From: Deltaproteobacteria bacterium
Lineage (GTDB): Bacteria; Desulfobacterota; Binatia; UBA1149; CAITLU01
NCBI GenBank assembly: GCA_016218925.1
Contig: JACRCR010000109.1
Coordinates: forward strand, 1-42,052
Direction: 5' to 3'
Length of the DNA stretch: 42,052 nucleotides
The notes under the pieces are model-generated. The model worked only from the letters and a program-made list of their open reading frames with translations. It was not told where the DNA came from and searched no databases. Shown here one piece after another: positions 1 to 9,767 of this stretch; position 1 is the stretch's first letter, and each line of letters starts with the position of its first letter. The position numbers and the translations under genes are program-made.

Positions 1-1
1 G

Positions 2-283
2 GGCAACTGCCTGCCGAGCCTGCACGCGGCCAACTGCCTGCTGTTCATGCACTTCAACCGCACGCGGCCGGCGCCGCGGCTGCACGGCGCGCTGGCGGCG
101 GCGATCATCGCCTCCACGCTGCTGGTCAAGCAGCACTACGCGGTCGATCTGGTCGCCGGCGGGCTCGTCTATGCGGCAACCGCAACGTTTCTGCGGAGCA
201 TCGAGATCGTGGGAGTCGAGAGCCCAGAGAGAGAAGCAGGTACGCTGCTGCCTGTCGCGCAGCACGGAAGCTGTGAGCGTTGA
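2..283 (+). CDS. PAP2-superfamily phosphatase, C-terminal part
   Basis: Only the C-terminal 93 residues lie in the window; the gene enters from the left in frame 2. Two PAP2 signatures can be read: PSLHA near the window start (the histidine motif, usually PSLH) and KQHYAVDLVAG about 35 residues later, matching the HxxxD catalytic motif. Members of this family are membrane phosphatases acting on lipid phosphates, undecaprenyl or inositol phospholipids. The stretch between the motifs is hydrophobic and fits one or two membrane segments. The final 25 residues are polar and not typical, so the true C-terminus may be extended or slightly degraded. The family is fairly secure; the substrate cannot be told. 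Confidence 0.7.
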   Translation, partial: GNCLPSLHAANCLLFMHFNRTRPAPRLHGALAAAIIASTLLVKQHYAVDLVAGGLVYAATATFLRSIEIVGVESPEREAGTLLPVAQHGSCER

Positions 284-464
284 CGCGGTTCCCCTTGCCA
301 GAGCATCTCGATGTGGTGGCCAGGCACCGGCGACGCCAGCGCGATCAAGGGACGCTTGAAGCAGGGTTCCGGAACGATTCTGCCCTACGCCAGCCCGCGT
401 ATTGGATGTCCTGTCACCGCGGGGTTGTGTGAGGCCGCGCTCGCGAAAAATGCCGCGAATTGAG

Positions 465-680
465 TTACGCGATCCGCGTCGTCGCCACCGTCTCGAACTC
501 GATCTTGCGCGCTTCTGTCACGCGTCGTGACGCATCGAGGATTTCGAGCGACACGAGATCGCCTCTCGCGTCGTAGTCGAGGATGATGCCAGGCTTGTCC
601 TCGTCGCTTTCGGACACTTGTGCGCCCTCCTTCAGAAGGACGCTCAGAGTGTCGGTCTTCTCGTCGTAGGAAACCTTCAT
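465..680 (-). CDS. DUF2283 family small protein (putative antitoxin-like partner)
   Basis: This 71-residue protein opens with MKVSYDEKTDTLSVLL and continues with a GIILDYDARGDLVSLEILDAS stretch, the beta-strand pattern of DUF2283. The family fold is small and its function is not established. The gene starts inside the stop of the DUF4258 gene (ATGA overlap at 677-680), so the two are translationally coupled, with the DUF4258 gene first. Such pairs resemble type II toxin-antitoxin modules, but the toxin and antitoxin roles here are inferred from gene arrangement only. No signal peptide or membrane segment is present. Confidence 0.72.
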   Translation of the reverse strand: MKVSYDEKTDTLSVLLKEGAQVSESDEDKPGIILDYDARGDLVSLEILDASRRVTEARKIEFETVATTRIA

Positions 681-934
681 CGCCGCTGCCTCCAGTACTT
701 CTCTATCTTGCCGGTACGATACGCTGTCACCACTTCGTTGGGGATTCTGTCTGTGTCGATGACCACCCGGACTACGTACAATTTCGCGGGATCGCCCATC
801 GAGATCTTTGACTGTAACACGTGTCGGCCCGGCCTCACCTCCCAGCGCTCGCCAGGCTCTCGCAACACCCGCTCAACCAGCCCCTCCGTCAATCCCCGCC
901 GGTCCATTTCGAAGCGGGCGTGGGCGGTAAGCAC
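677..934 (-). CDS. DUF4258 domain protein (putative toxin-like partner)
   Basis: This 85-residue protein has the DUF4258 layout: an N-terminal TAHARFEMDRRG helix, a central strand region and a C-terminal VVRVVIDTDRIPNEVVTAYRTGKIEKYW stretch ending in the typical tyrosine/lysine-rich motif. DUF4258 proteins are short and look like RelE/MqsR-type toxins in size and arrangement, but activity is unproven. The start is GTG at 934; the next gene overlaps the stop by four bases. A second DUF4258 gene lies on the other strand at 1942-2223, with a different partner. No strong Shine-Dalgarno sequence is visible; a GGGA stands about seven bases upstream. Confidence 0.72.
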   Translation of the reverse strand: MLTAHARFEMDRRGLTEGLVERVLREPGERWEVRPGRHVLQSKISMGDPAKLYVVRVVIDTDRIPNEVVTAYRTGKIEKYWRQRR

Positions 935-1530
935 GTGATCCCGGATCGGCTCCCTACTTCATCGTGACACCGCAAACAGCATCGGAGAATGAGTATTTCA
1001 AGCGGCGTGCCGCAGGTATTCTCCTGGCCCGCGAGTCTCTGGGTATCGGATGTTCACGTCAATGACAGGGCCGCCCCTGCGCCACCCATCGCACGCCCGG
1101 CTTCCGACAAGCGAGCAAGTCCCGGCGCCCGAGCCCCGCCAACCTCCCGGCGGCCAGGATCGGATCTCGTTCGGTCGGCCGAGCGCTTCGGTGCCGGACG
1201 ACCGCCGCGCTCGTCGCTGCGCGGGTAGCGGCGGAGTTCGCCACCGCATCGAGGACGCGGCGGTCCGGCCCAGGCGACTCCATTGATCTCGCCCAGCCGG
1301 CCTAGCACGACTGCCCTGGACGAAGCGGCGATGGTGGCCGCGCGATCCTAGGCTGGATGGGGCTGATTCCTGTGCTATCTTCCCGCAAGCGCAGCAACGG
1401 AACGCCCCGGACGGGTCTGCGTGAGATCGCGGTGATACGTACCCTCGGCGGCGCTGAGTTTGGCGGATGCCGTCCGAGTAGAAGCGGAAACCGCGCGTGG
1501 GAAGATTTCCTCTAGCCGGAGGTGGCGCTC
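935..1530. other. gene-free stretch
   Basis: No reading frame here has a recognisable family or consistent codon bias; overlapping short frames on both strands contradict one another. On the minus strand around 1000-1060 a short segment reads VIDVNIRYPETRGPGEYL, which recalls the first strand of PIN-domain toxins but stops at once, so at most it is a remnant. On the plus strand, TGCTATCTT at about 1374-1382 looks like an extended -10 box but has no matching -35 box. An imperfect palindrome, GGAAGATTTCC, lies at about 1500-1510, just upstream of the HicB-like gene, and could be an operator. None of these is strong. Confidence 0.4.
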
Positions 1531-1743
1531 ATGCAACAGACGTACACTGCCGTGGTGAAGGAAGACGAGGGCCGCTGGGTTGGCTGGATCGAAGAGGTCC
1601 CGGGGGTCAACTGCCAGGGGGCGACGAGAACCGCGCTTGTCGAATCGCTTCGCGTCACGCTTGCCGAGGCGATCGCGTTCAACCGCGACGAGGCGAGTAG
1701 TGCACCCGGGAGAGGATACGAAGAGTTGCCTATCGCGGCATGA
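1531..1743 (+). CDS. HicB-like antitoxin family protein, no HicA partner
   Basis: This 70-residue protein begins MQQTYTAVVKEDEGRWVGWI and continues EVPGVNCQGATRTALVESLRVTLAEAI, the degraded RNase H-like fold of HicB antitoxins. ATG at 1531 is chosen because GGAGG lies eight bases before it; an in-frame GTG at 1522 overlaps that site. The C-terminal DNA-binding helix-turn-helix seen in full HicB proteins is missing, as in many short solitary HicB-like proteins. No HicA-type double-stranded RNA-binding toxin is found upstream or downstream, so this is either an orphan antitoxin or a stand-alone HicB-like protein. Confidence 0.75.
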   Translation: MQQTYTAVVKEDEGRWVGWIEEVPGVNCQGATRTALVESLRVTLAEAIAFNRDEASSAPGRGYEELPIAA

Positions 1744-1929
1744 AGCACCGTGAGACAGTCGGGGCTGGAGACTGCGACTGGTTGCCTGCTTCATGTGCAC
1801 GCGTAGCGTGTCGTGCAGGTCTGATGAAGATGGCGCTCAACATCCGAAGGCGGGAAACGAAACGACCGGCGGAGACCCTGGCGAGCCGGGCTGGGGATTT
1901 GAACGCTATGCACTCCACAGGCCGTTGGG

Positions 1930-1935
1930 TAGAAT
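1930..1935 (+). promoter_or_regulatory. candidate -10 box for a leaderless DUF4258 transcript
   Basis: TAGAAT matches the sigma-70 -10 consensus at five of six positions. It ends six bases before the GTG at 1942, so transcription would begin at or next to the start codon. The -35 region at the proper spacing (about 1907-1912, TATGCA) is poor, which keeps this tentative. A GAGG that could serve as a ribosome site overlaps the GTG and is therefore too close. Confidence 0.35.
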
Positions 1936-1941
1936 GCCGAG

Positions 1942-2223
1942 GTGACGCAACTGACCATCACTCGGATTCGCGACTTGGTGCGCTCTTTGAACTACGTCGT
2001 ATCTGTTCACGCAGCGGAAGAACTTGAAGATGACAACCTCACGATCCTCGACCTCGAAAGCGTCCTCCTCACGGGCAAGATCATCGAAAGACAGCGGGAT
2101 CGCAGCTCCCGTGAAGTCAAGAGCGTCGTCCGTGGTCATACAATCGAAGGCCGCAAAGCCGAGTCGGTTGTCAAATCAAGTCACGCCGGGGCACTCTTTG
2201 TCATCACGGTCTACCTTGTCTAG
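1942..2223 (+). CDS. DUF4258 domain protein, MqsR-like toxin position
   Basis: This 93-residue protein shows the DUF4258 pattern: an early helix with SVHAAEELEDDNLTILDLESVLLTGKIIERQ, then VKSVVRGHTIEGRKAESVV and a closing FVITVYLV strand. GTG at 1942 is taken as the start. A gene for a YgiT-type zinc-finger protein begins before its stop, so this pair has the same order as mqsR-mqsA: a small RelE-fold toxin followed by a zinc-binding antitoxin. The toxin role is inferred from that order and from family size; no catalytic residues can be assigned from sequence alone. Confidence 0.75.
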   Translation: MTQLTITRIRDLVRSLNYVVSVHAAEELEDDNLTILDLESVLLTGKIIERQRDRSSREVKSVVRGHTIEGRKAESVVKSSHAGALFVITVYLV

Positions 2224-2479
2224 CAAGGCTTGCGCGTCATGCGGGCGCGCTGGGATTCAATCGCGAAATGTCACTCGCAGCTTCGGCGCTGGCAAGGCAC
2301 TGCTGGTGATTGAAGGCATTCCTGTGTGGTCGTGCCCGCATTGCGGGGAATCATATTTCACCGCCGACACCATGCACGAGGTCGAGCGCATCAAGACGCT
2401 GCGGAAATCTGTGGCGGTAGACAAGAAGGTCGCGGTCGCCGTGTTTCAGTCGAACTGTTCCGAGGCTGGGCGCGCATGA
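2216..2479 (+). CDS. YgiT-type zinc finger protein (MqsA-like N-terminal domain only)
   Basis: This protein of about 87 residues carries two CxxC knuckles, CASC near residue 6 and CPHC near residue 38, separated by the IEGIPVWSCPHCGESYFT stretch typical of YgiT-type zinc fingers. The TTG at 2216 is the likely start because it is the closest start codon before the first knuckle; it overlaps the previous stop by eight bases. The Shine-Dalgarno signal is weak and coupling is likely. Full MqsA has a C-terminal helix-turn-helix; that part is absent here, so the protein could bind its partner but has no visible DNA-binding domain. Its stop overlaps the next start (ATGA). Confidence 0.72.
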   Translation: MSSKACASCGRAGIQSRNVTRSFGAGKALLVIEGIPVWSCPHCGESYFTADTMHEVERIKTLRKSVAVDKKVAVAVFQSNCSEAGRA

Positions 2480-2856
2480 CGACCGCTACCGCAACCCAGC
2501 CCCGAAGAGTGGAGAAGCCGTGGGGCTACGAACTGATCTGGGCCCACACCGATCGCTACGTCGGCAAGCTTCTGAAGATCAACGCCGGCCACGCGCTCAG
2601 TTACCAGTTTCACAGGCAAAAGGACGAGACGATCTACGTGCTGAGCGGAACTCTTCGGCTGCACTACTCCGAGGATGACTCCCCGCCACGGGCGATCGAT
2701 CTGGGACCGGGCTCGGTCTTCCATATCCGTACCGGTCTGCGCCACCGCTTCGAGGCGGTCGGAGATGTCGAACTGCTCGAGGCTTCGACTCCCGAGCTCG
2801 ACGATGTGGTGCGCCTGGAAGACCGCTACGGACGCGCGGCCAAACCCACTGCATGA
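2476..2856 (+). CDS. cupin-domain protein, mannose-6-phosphate isomerase type II-like
   Basis: This 126-residue single cupin opens with VEKPWGYELIW, the entry motif of type II phosphomannose isomerase and related sugar-phosphate cupins. The first cupin motif includes SYQFHRQKDETIYVLSGTL, with His and Glu metal ligands, and the second has GSVFHIRTGLRHRFEAV, with further His residues. Stand-alone proteins of this kind are annotated as mannose-6-phosphate isomerase or simply cupins, and a metal such as zinc or iron is expected. It starts within the stop codon of the zinc-finger gene. With a glycan cluster nearby, a sugar-phosphate role is reasonable but not shown. Confidence 0.75.
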   Translation: MTTATATQPRRVEKPWGYELIWAHTDRYVGKLLKINAGHALSYQFHRQKDETIYVLSGTLRLHYSEDDSPPRAIDLGPGSVFHIRTGLRHRFEAVGDVELLEASTPELDDVVRLEDRYGRAAKPTA

Positions 2857-2896
2857 GCAGCGGCCGCACTCCAGGCCAGACCCGGGTGGCTCGCCG

Positions 2897-4129
<1,233 letters not shown>

Positions 4130-4224
4130 TGGCGCGTGACCGCGAGGGCCACGGCGGCGAAGGCGCGCCGAGCCGGCCGCGCGGTCTACGGTAACGCGCG
4201 AAACGGACGGGACGCAGGACACAG

Positions 4225-5973
4225 ATGGCTACCCAGCAGACTATCGAACTCCCCAAGGTGCCAGAGGCAGCGGCCGCGGCCGCGCCGCCGGCGCTTTCGA
4301 GCGGACTCGATGAAGTGCTGCTGGGCTCGGGCAAGGTCTCGGTCGACGACCTGCGCAAGGTGCGGCGCTTCTCGGCCGAGAAGGGCGAGCGCATCGAGCG
4401 GATGCTGGTCGAACTCGGCTTCCTGTCCGAAGACGATCTGCTGCCGATCCTGGCTCGCTACCACAAAGTCGCGCTGGTGCGCGCTGGCGATCTGCCCGAG
4501 GAGCCGCCCAACGTCGAGCACCTGACCGTCGAGTACATGCGCTCGGCGCGCATCCTTCCACTGGAGCGCACCAACGGGTCCTTGCGGCTGGCGATGGCCG
4601 ACCCCGGAGACCGCGCGGTGATAGATGTGGTCGAGCAGGTCACAGGTCTTGGCGTCGAGCCTGTACTGATGCGTCCGCGCGACCTGACCGAGCGCTTCGA
4701 GGCTCTGTACGGCGCGCTCGAAGGCGGCGCCGAGGGCGATGCCGCCGAGCGCGGCATCGAAGTCCTTACCGAGGACGAGGAAGACGTTGAGCACCTGCGC
4801 GACATGGCCAGCGAGGCGCCGGTCATCCGCCTCGTCAACCAGATGCTGTCGCGTGCGGTCGAGCAGCGCTCCTCGGACATTCACGTAGAGCCGTTCGAGA
4901 ACGAACTGCGCGTGCGCTACCGAATCGACGGCGTGCTGCACGATCAGGATCCGCCGCCGCGCAACCTGACCGCGGCGATCATCTCGCGCATCAAGCTGAT
5001 GGCCAAGCTCAACATCGCCGAGCGCCGGCTGCCGCAGGACGGTCGCATCAAGCTTCGCCTGGTCGGTCGCGAGATCGACCTGCGAGTCTCGAGCCTGCCC
5101 ACGCTTTACGGCGAGAGCGTGGTGCTGCGTATCCTCGACCGCTCCAGTGTCGTCGTCGACCTGATGCGGCTGGGCATGCCCAAGGACACACTTGAGACCT
5201 TCACACACATGATCGCGCAGCCCCACGGTCTGGTGCTGGTGACCGGACCGACCGGTTCCGGCAAGACCACGACGCTGTACGGCGCCCTCGACAAGATCAA
5301 TTCGCCCGAACTCAAGATCATCACCATCGAAGACCCGGTCGAGTACCAGCTCCGCGGGGTCAACCAGATTCACGTCAAGGCCCAGATCGGACTGACCTTC
5401 GCCAACGGCCTGCGCTCGATCGTGCGTCAGGACCCCGACGTCATCATGATCGGCGAGATCCGCGACTCGGAGACCGCCGAGATCGCCATTCAGGCGGCCC
5501 TCACCGGTCACCTCGTGTTCTCGACCTTGCACACCAACGACGCCGCCGGCGCCGTCTCGCGTCTGCTCGACATGGGCGTCGAGGACTACCTGCTCGCGTC
5601 CTCGTTGCTCGGGGTGATGGCGCAGCGCCTGGTTCGCCGCGTCTGCACGCAGTGCCGCCAGGCGATCGAGGCGCCGCCGGAGTTCCTGCGCTCGCTCGGC
5701 GCCCGCGCCACCAGCGCGCCGGTGGAGTTCTACGAAGCCGTGGGCTGCGCGAAGTGCGCCGGCACCGGCTACTACGGCCGCAGTGGTATCTACGAATTGC
5801 TGCAGTGCGACGATGTGATGCGCAAGCTGGTGGTCGGCCGCGCCACGGCCGATCGCATCAAGGCAGAGGCCGCGGCCGGCGGCATGCGCACTTTGCGCGA
5901 CGACGGCTTCTGGAAAGTCGCCGACGGCGTGACCACGATCGGCGAAGTCCTGCGCGTAACCCAGGATCAGTAA
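4225..5973 (+). CDS. gspE: type II secretion ATPase GspE
   Basis: This 582-residue cytoplasmic ATPase powers pseudopilus assembly. An N-terminal MshEN/T2SSE_N domain (about residues 30-170) follows an Ala-rich leader. The ATPase core has Walker A GPTGSGKTT at 341-349, Asp-box residues in TIEDPVEYQL, Walker B GEIRDSETAEIA starting at 410, and a His box with FSTLHTNDA. A zinc-binding tetracysteine is intact (CTQC at 474-477 and CAKC at 508-511), as in GspE and PilB. The assignment to GspE rather than PilB rests on the gsp genes at 17,722-28,183. The gene is separated from gspF by 11.7 kb of glycan genes. Length is slightly above the usual 500-570 residues. Confidence 0.93.
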   Translation: MATQQTIELPKVPEAAAAAAPPALSSGLDEVLLGSGKVSVDDLRKVRRFSAEKGERIERMLVELGFLSEDDLLPILARYHKVALVRAGDLPEEPPNVEHLTVEYMRSARILPLERTNGSLRLAMADPGDRAVIDVVEQVTGLGVEPVLMRPRDLTERFEALYGALEGGAEGDAAERGIEVLTEDEEDVEHLRDMASEAPVIRLVNQMLSRAVEQRSSDIHVEPFENELRVRYRIDGVLHDQDPPPRNLTAAIISRIKLMAKLNIAERRLPQDGRIKLRLVGREIDLRVSSLPTLYGESVVLRILDRSSVVVDLMRLGMPKDTLETFTHMIAQPHGLVLVTGPTGSGKTTTLYGALDKINSPELKIITIEDPVEYQLRGVNQIHVKAQIGLTFANGLRSIVRQDPDVIMIGEIRDSETAEIAIQAALTGHLVFSTLHTNDAAGAVSRLLDMGVEDYLLASSLLGVMAQRLVRRVCTQCRQAIEAPPEFLRSLGARATSAPVEFYEAVGCAKCAGTGYYGRSGIYELLQCDDVMRKLVVGRATADRIKAEAAAGGMRTLRDDGFWKVADGVTTIGEVLRVTQDQ

Positions 5974-5992
5974 CGCGAGCCAAGGCCACGCC

Positions 5993-7036
5993 GTGTCGTG
6001 CATAGCCGTCGTGCCCGCCCACCGCGCCGCGCACACGCTTGCGGCGACGCTGGATTCCCTGCTCGAAGATAACGGCGACTTCGTCGAACGCGTCATAGTG
6101 GTGACGTCGGTTGCTGATCCCACCGCGCAGGTTGCGCGGCGGTGGCCGCGCGTCGAGCTGGTCGCCGCGCCGTCGGCGCTGAGCGCCGGCGCCGCGCGCA
6201 ATCTGGGAAGGCTCCGCGCGGGGCAGGGCGCTGATCGGCTGCTTTTCGTCGACGCCGACTGCGTGCTGGAGCGGGGCGGCGCGGCCGCGCTCGCGCGCGA
6301 GCTCGAGCGTCGCCGAGTCGCTGCGGTGTCGGCAAGGGTCAGGCGCCGCGGCGGCGGCGTGGTGGCCTGGCTCCGCCACGCGCTCGAATTCAAGGAAGCC
6401 GAAGGACGCCTGCCCGCGCCGGCGGCGTGGCTTCCGCCTTCGACGTCGATGATGTGCCGAGCTGCGGCGTTCGACCGCGCCGGTGGGTTCCCCGACCTCT
6501 GGCCCGGTGAAGACCTGGTGTTCGCCCACCGGCTGCGAAGTCTCGGCGAGAAGATCGTGCTCAGCGACGCGGTGGAGACCCACCATCTGCATCCCGGCGG
6601 GTTCATCGGAATGCTCGCGCACCAGCGCCGCCTCGGCCACACCGCCGCCGTCGCGCGCTCGCTGACCGGGATGGAAGGCGTCACGTTCGTACGCCACCGG
6701 TGGCTGGTGCCGCTGCTGGCGCCGGCGCGTCTGGTGCGTGCGCTGTCGTGGTTCGCGCGTTCGTCCACGCGCGAGTTGCTGGTGCTGCTGGCGCTGTTGC
6801 CTCTGTACGCGCTCGGCTTGGCGGCGTGGACTATCGGTTTTGCGGGCGGGGCGAGGCAATGCGCGCGCACCGGCCAGGCACCGCGAGTCGGCAGTGCGCG
6901 CGAGGGACGACGCGGAACCCGGGCGTGGTCGCGCACCGGCGGAATGCGGCGACTCGGTCGCGCAGGCGCGCGTGAAGAGAGAGAGCGATCCGGGGCGTGC
7001 GCGCGCACCGATGCGCCTCCGCGGGAGGCTTGCTGA
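5993..7036 (+). CDS. family 2 glycosyltransferase with C-terminal membrane segment
   Basis: This 347-residue protein begins at GTG 5993, 19 bases after gspE. The GT-A fold shows in IAVVPAHRAAHTLAATLDSLL, the LLFVDADCVLE segment (DxD-like metal site near residue 84-88) and a WPGEDLVFAHRLRSLG motif corresponding to the catalytic ED of GT2 enzymes. A hydrophobic stretch near 258-280 would anchor the protein in the inner membrane. The last 65 residues are Arg/Gly/Ala-rich and unlike any catalytic part; they may be a disordered tail or the result of read-through of decayed sequence. Donor sugar and acceptor are unknown. It heads the glycan cluster. Confidence 0.8.
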   Translation: MSCIAVVPAHRAAHTLAATLDSLLEDNGDFVERVIVVTSVADPTAQVARRWPRVELVAAPSALSAGAARNLGRLRAGQGADRLLFVDADCVLERGGAAALARELERRRVAAVSARVRRRGGGVVAWLRHALEFKEAEGRLPAPAAWLPPSTSMMCRAAAFDRAGGFPDLWPGEDLVFAHRLRSLGEKIVLSDAVETHHLHPGGFIGMLAHQRRLGHTAAVARSLTGMEGVTFVRHRWLVPLLAPARLVRALSWFARSSTRELLVLLALLPLYALGLAAWTIGFAGGARQCARTGQAPRVGSAREGRRGTRAWSRTGGMRRLGRAGAREERERSGACARTDAPPREAC

Positions 7037-7039
7037 GCC

Positions 7040-7839
7040 GTGTGGGTCGCCGGTGCTTCGACGGGGGAGGGCGCCGCGCACGTCGCGGCGCAGCCGGTGA
7101 CGCTGGATGGCCTTTACGTTCTGGTGGCGCGCGCGCTGGCGGTGCGCTACCGGCGCTCGTCGCTGGGATTTGCGTGGAGCCTCTTGCAGCCGTTGATGGC
7201 GATGGCGGTGCTCACGGCGGTGTTCGCGAACGTGTTCACGTCGATCGAGCGCTATCCGGTCTACGTGATCGTCGGGGTCTTCGTGTGGGGATTCTTTTCG
7301 CTGACGCTGGTGCAGGCGATGGACAGTCTGCTCGGCGCCGCACCGATCCTGCGGCGCGTGGCGGCGCCGCCGGCGCTGTTTCCGCTGGCGGTGGTTGCGG
7401 CCAATCTGGTCCATCTGCTGCTTTCGCTGGCGCTGCTGGTCGCCGTCGGCGCGGTGTTCGGTTTCGTCTCGCCGTGGCTGGCCCCGGCCGCGCTGGCGGC
7501 GCTGTTTCCGCTCGCGCTGTTCACCGCCGCGCTGGCGCTGGTGATGTCGGCGGTGTGCGTGTTCTTCCACGATGTGCGCTACTTCGCCGAGGGCATCCTG
7601 CTGCTCGGCTTCTACGCCACGCCGGTGATGTATCCGGCCTCGATCGTTCCCGAACGCTGGAGCGCTTTGCTGACGCTCAACCCGATGGTGTGGCTGCTGG
7701 CGCCGCTGCGCGATGCACTGTGGGCGGGCCGCGGCCCGGACCCATGGCTGCTTGCGCTCACTACCGCTGCCGCCGCGCTGGCGGCGGTCGCGGCGTCGGC
7801 GTTGTTTGCGCGTCTGTCGCGGCGCTTCTACCTCTACCT

Positions 7840-7843
<4 letters not shown>
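7040..7843 (+). CDS. ABC-2 type glycan export permease (Wzm/TagG-like)
   Basis: This 267-residue integral membrane protein has about six hydrophobic segments and the ABC-2 signature regions: an amphipathic LVARALAVRYRRSSLGFAWSLLQP entry helix, then QPLMAMAVLTAVFANVF and a late FYATPVMYPASIVPERW followed by NPMVWLLAPLRDALW. This arrangement is typical of O-antigen and teichoic acid exporters, which move lipid-linked polysaccharide across the inner membrane. It starts with GTG three bases after the glycosyltransferase stop and overlaps the ATPase gene by four bases, so the two form the exporter together. Confidence 0.87.
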
Positions 7844-8717
<874 letters not shown>

Positions 8718-8721
<4 letters not shown>

Positions 8722-9767
8722 GGCCGGCGGCATCTTCACCGCCGCGATGCGACGCCGCGATGGCGCAGCCCGCATCCTCGCTACGGCGAAGCAGTACCGC
8801 CACGACGCCAGCGGTCGCCTCGGCAACTGCGCGCCAAGCGTCGTCCGGCGATCCGCAGCAGCAGGCGCCATTGCGCGCGCCGGCTCGCGTCTCCGCCGTA
8901 GTCGTCGCGTACCGCGGCGAGGACTGCATCGACGCCTGTCTGCGCGCGCTGCTGGCCACGCGCTATCCGGCGCTCGACGTGCTGGTCGTCGACAACGGCG
9001 GCGGTGATCTCGCCGCGGCGGTTGCCGCCGGTTACGGCGATCGCGTGTCGGTGCTGACGCTCGATCGCAACCACGGGTTCGCCGGCGGAGCCAATCGCGG
9101 CATCGCCGCGGTCGCCGGCAGCGCCGACATCGTCGCGCTCGTCAATCAGGACTGCGTGGTGGACCCGGATTGGCTCGCACCGATGGCGACTCAGTTGCTG
9201 AGCGATCCTACCATCGGTGTGGTCGGAGCGCGGCTGCTGGACAGCGACGGCGTGACGCTGCAGCACGCCGGCGGCGTGGTTGCCGCCAACGGCCTCACCT
9301 CTCACCTGGGCCGCGGCGATGTCGCCGCCGGCGCCTTTGCCGAGACCAGCGACGTCGAATACGTCTGCGGCGCGTTGATTGCGCTGCGCGTCGATACCTG
9401 GAGACGGCTCGGCCCGTTCGACGAAGGTTACTTTCCCGCCTACTTCGAGGAAGTGGATTTCTGCGTGCGCCTGCGCGCTGCGGCGATGCGCGTGGTCTAC
9501 GTTCCCGCCAGCCGTGCCCGGCACGCCGAAGCCGCATCGTCGGCGGGCTCGGCGTCGCGATTGTTCCTGCGGCGCTATCACCGCAGCCGGCTGCGCTTCG
9601 TCGCGCACCATCTGATCGGCGGCGGCCGCGGCGCGTCGTGGCTGCGCGCCGAAGCGGCGTGGCTGCTGAGGCTGCGGCGCTGGCACGACATCGCGCCGGT
9701 GCTCGGCGCGTACGCGTGCCTGCCGCGGCTACTGCTGCATCGAAGGCGCGAGGTCACGGCGCCGTGA
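8718..9767 (+). CDS. family 2 glycosyltransferase (rhamnosyltransferase-like)
   Basis: This 349-residue protein starts inside the ATPase stop (ATGA). After a 55-residue low-complexity leader, VSAVVVAYRGEDCIDACLRALL opens a GT-A domain; DVLVVDNGGGD binds nucleotide, NHGFAGGANRGIA is the hallmark of WcaA/rhamnosyltransferase-type GT2 enzymes, and ALVNQDCVVDPDWL supplies the acidic metal site (NQD rather than DxD). [25 protein letters not shown]-like sequence (FDEGYF, then EEVDFC) contains the catalytic acid. The C-terminal third is basic and may lie on the membrane. Its sugar cannot be named. Confidence 0.85.

Noticed and set aside
1885..1905. tRNA T-arm-like sequence (minus strand GTTCAAATCC)
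   Set aside because: No acceptor stem, anticodon arm or CCA end can be built around it; about 20 bases of likeness is not enough.
1740..2027. 95-codon frame right after the HicB-like gene, considered as HicA
   Set aside because: It lacks the GSH motif and lysine-rich strand of HicA, and it overlaps the DUF4258 gene in another frame.
4186..7008. 940-codon open frame on the minus strand across gspE and the next gene
   Set aside because: It mirrors two well-supported plus-strand genes. Very high GC removes stops from the opposite frame, and its translation shows no family motif.
6850..7036. Frameshift suspected in the C-terminal tail of the first glycosyltransferase
   Set aside because: No alternative frame continues a recognisable domain; the catalytic domain and membrane helix are already complete before the tail.
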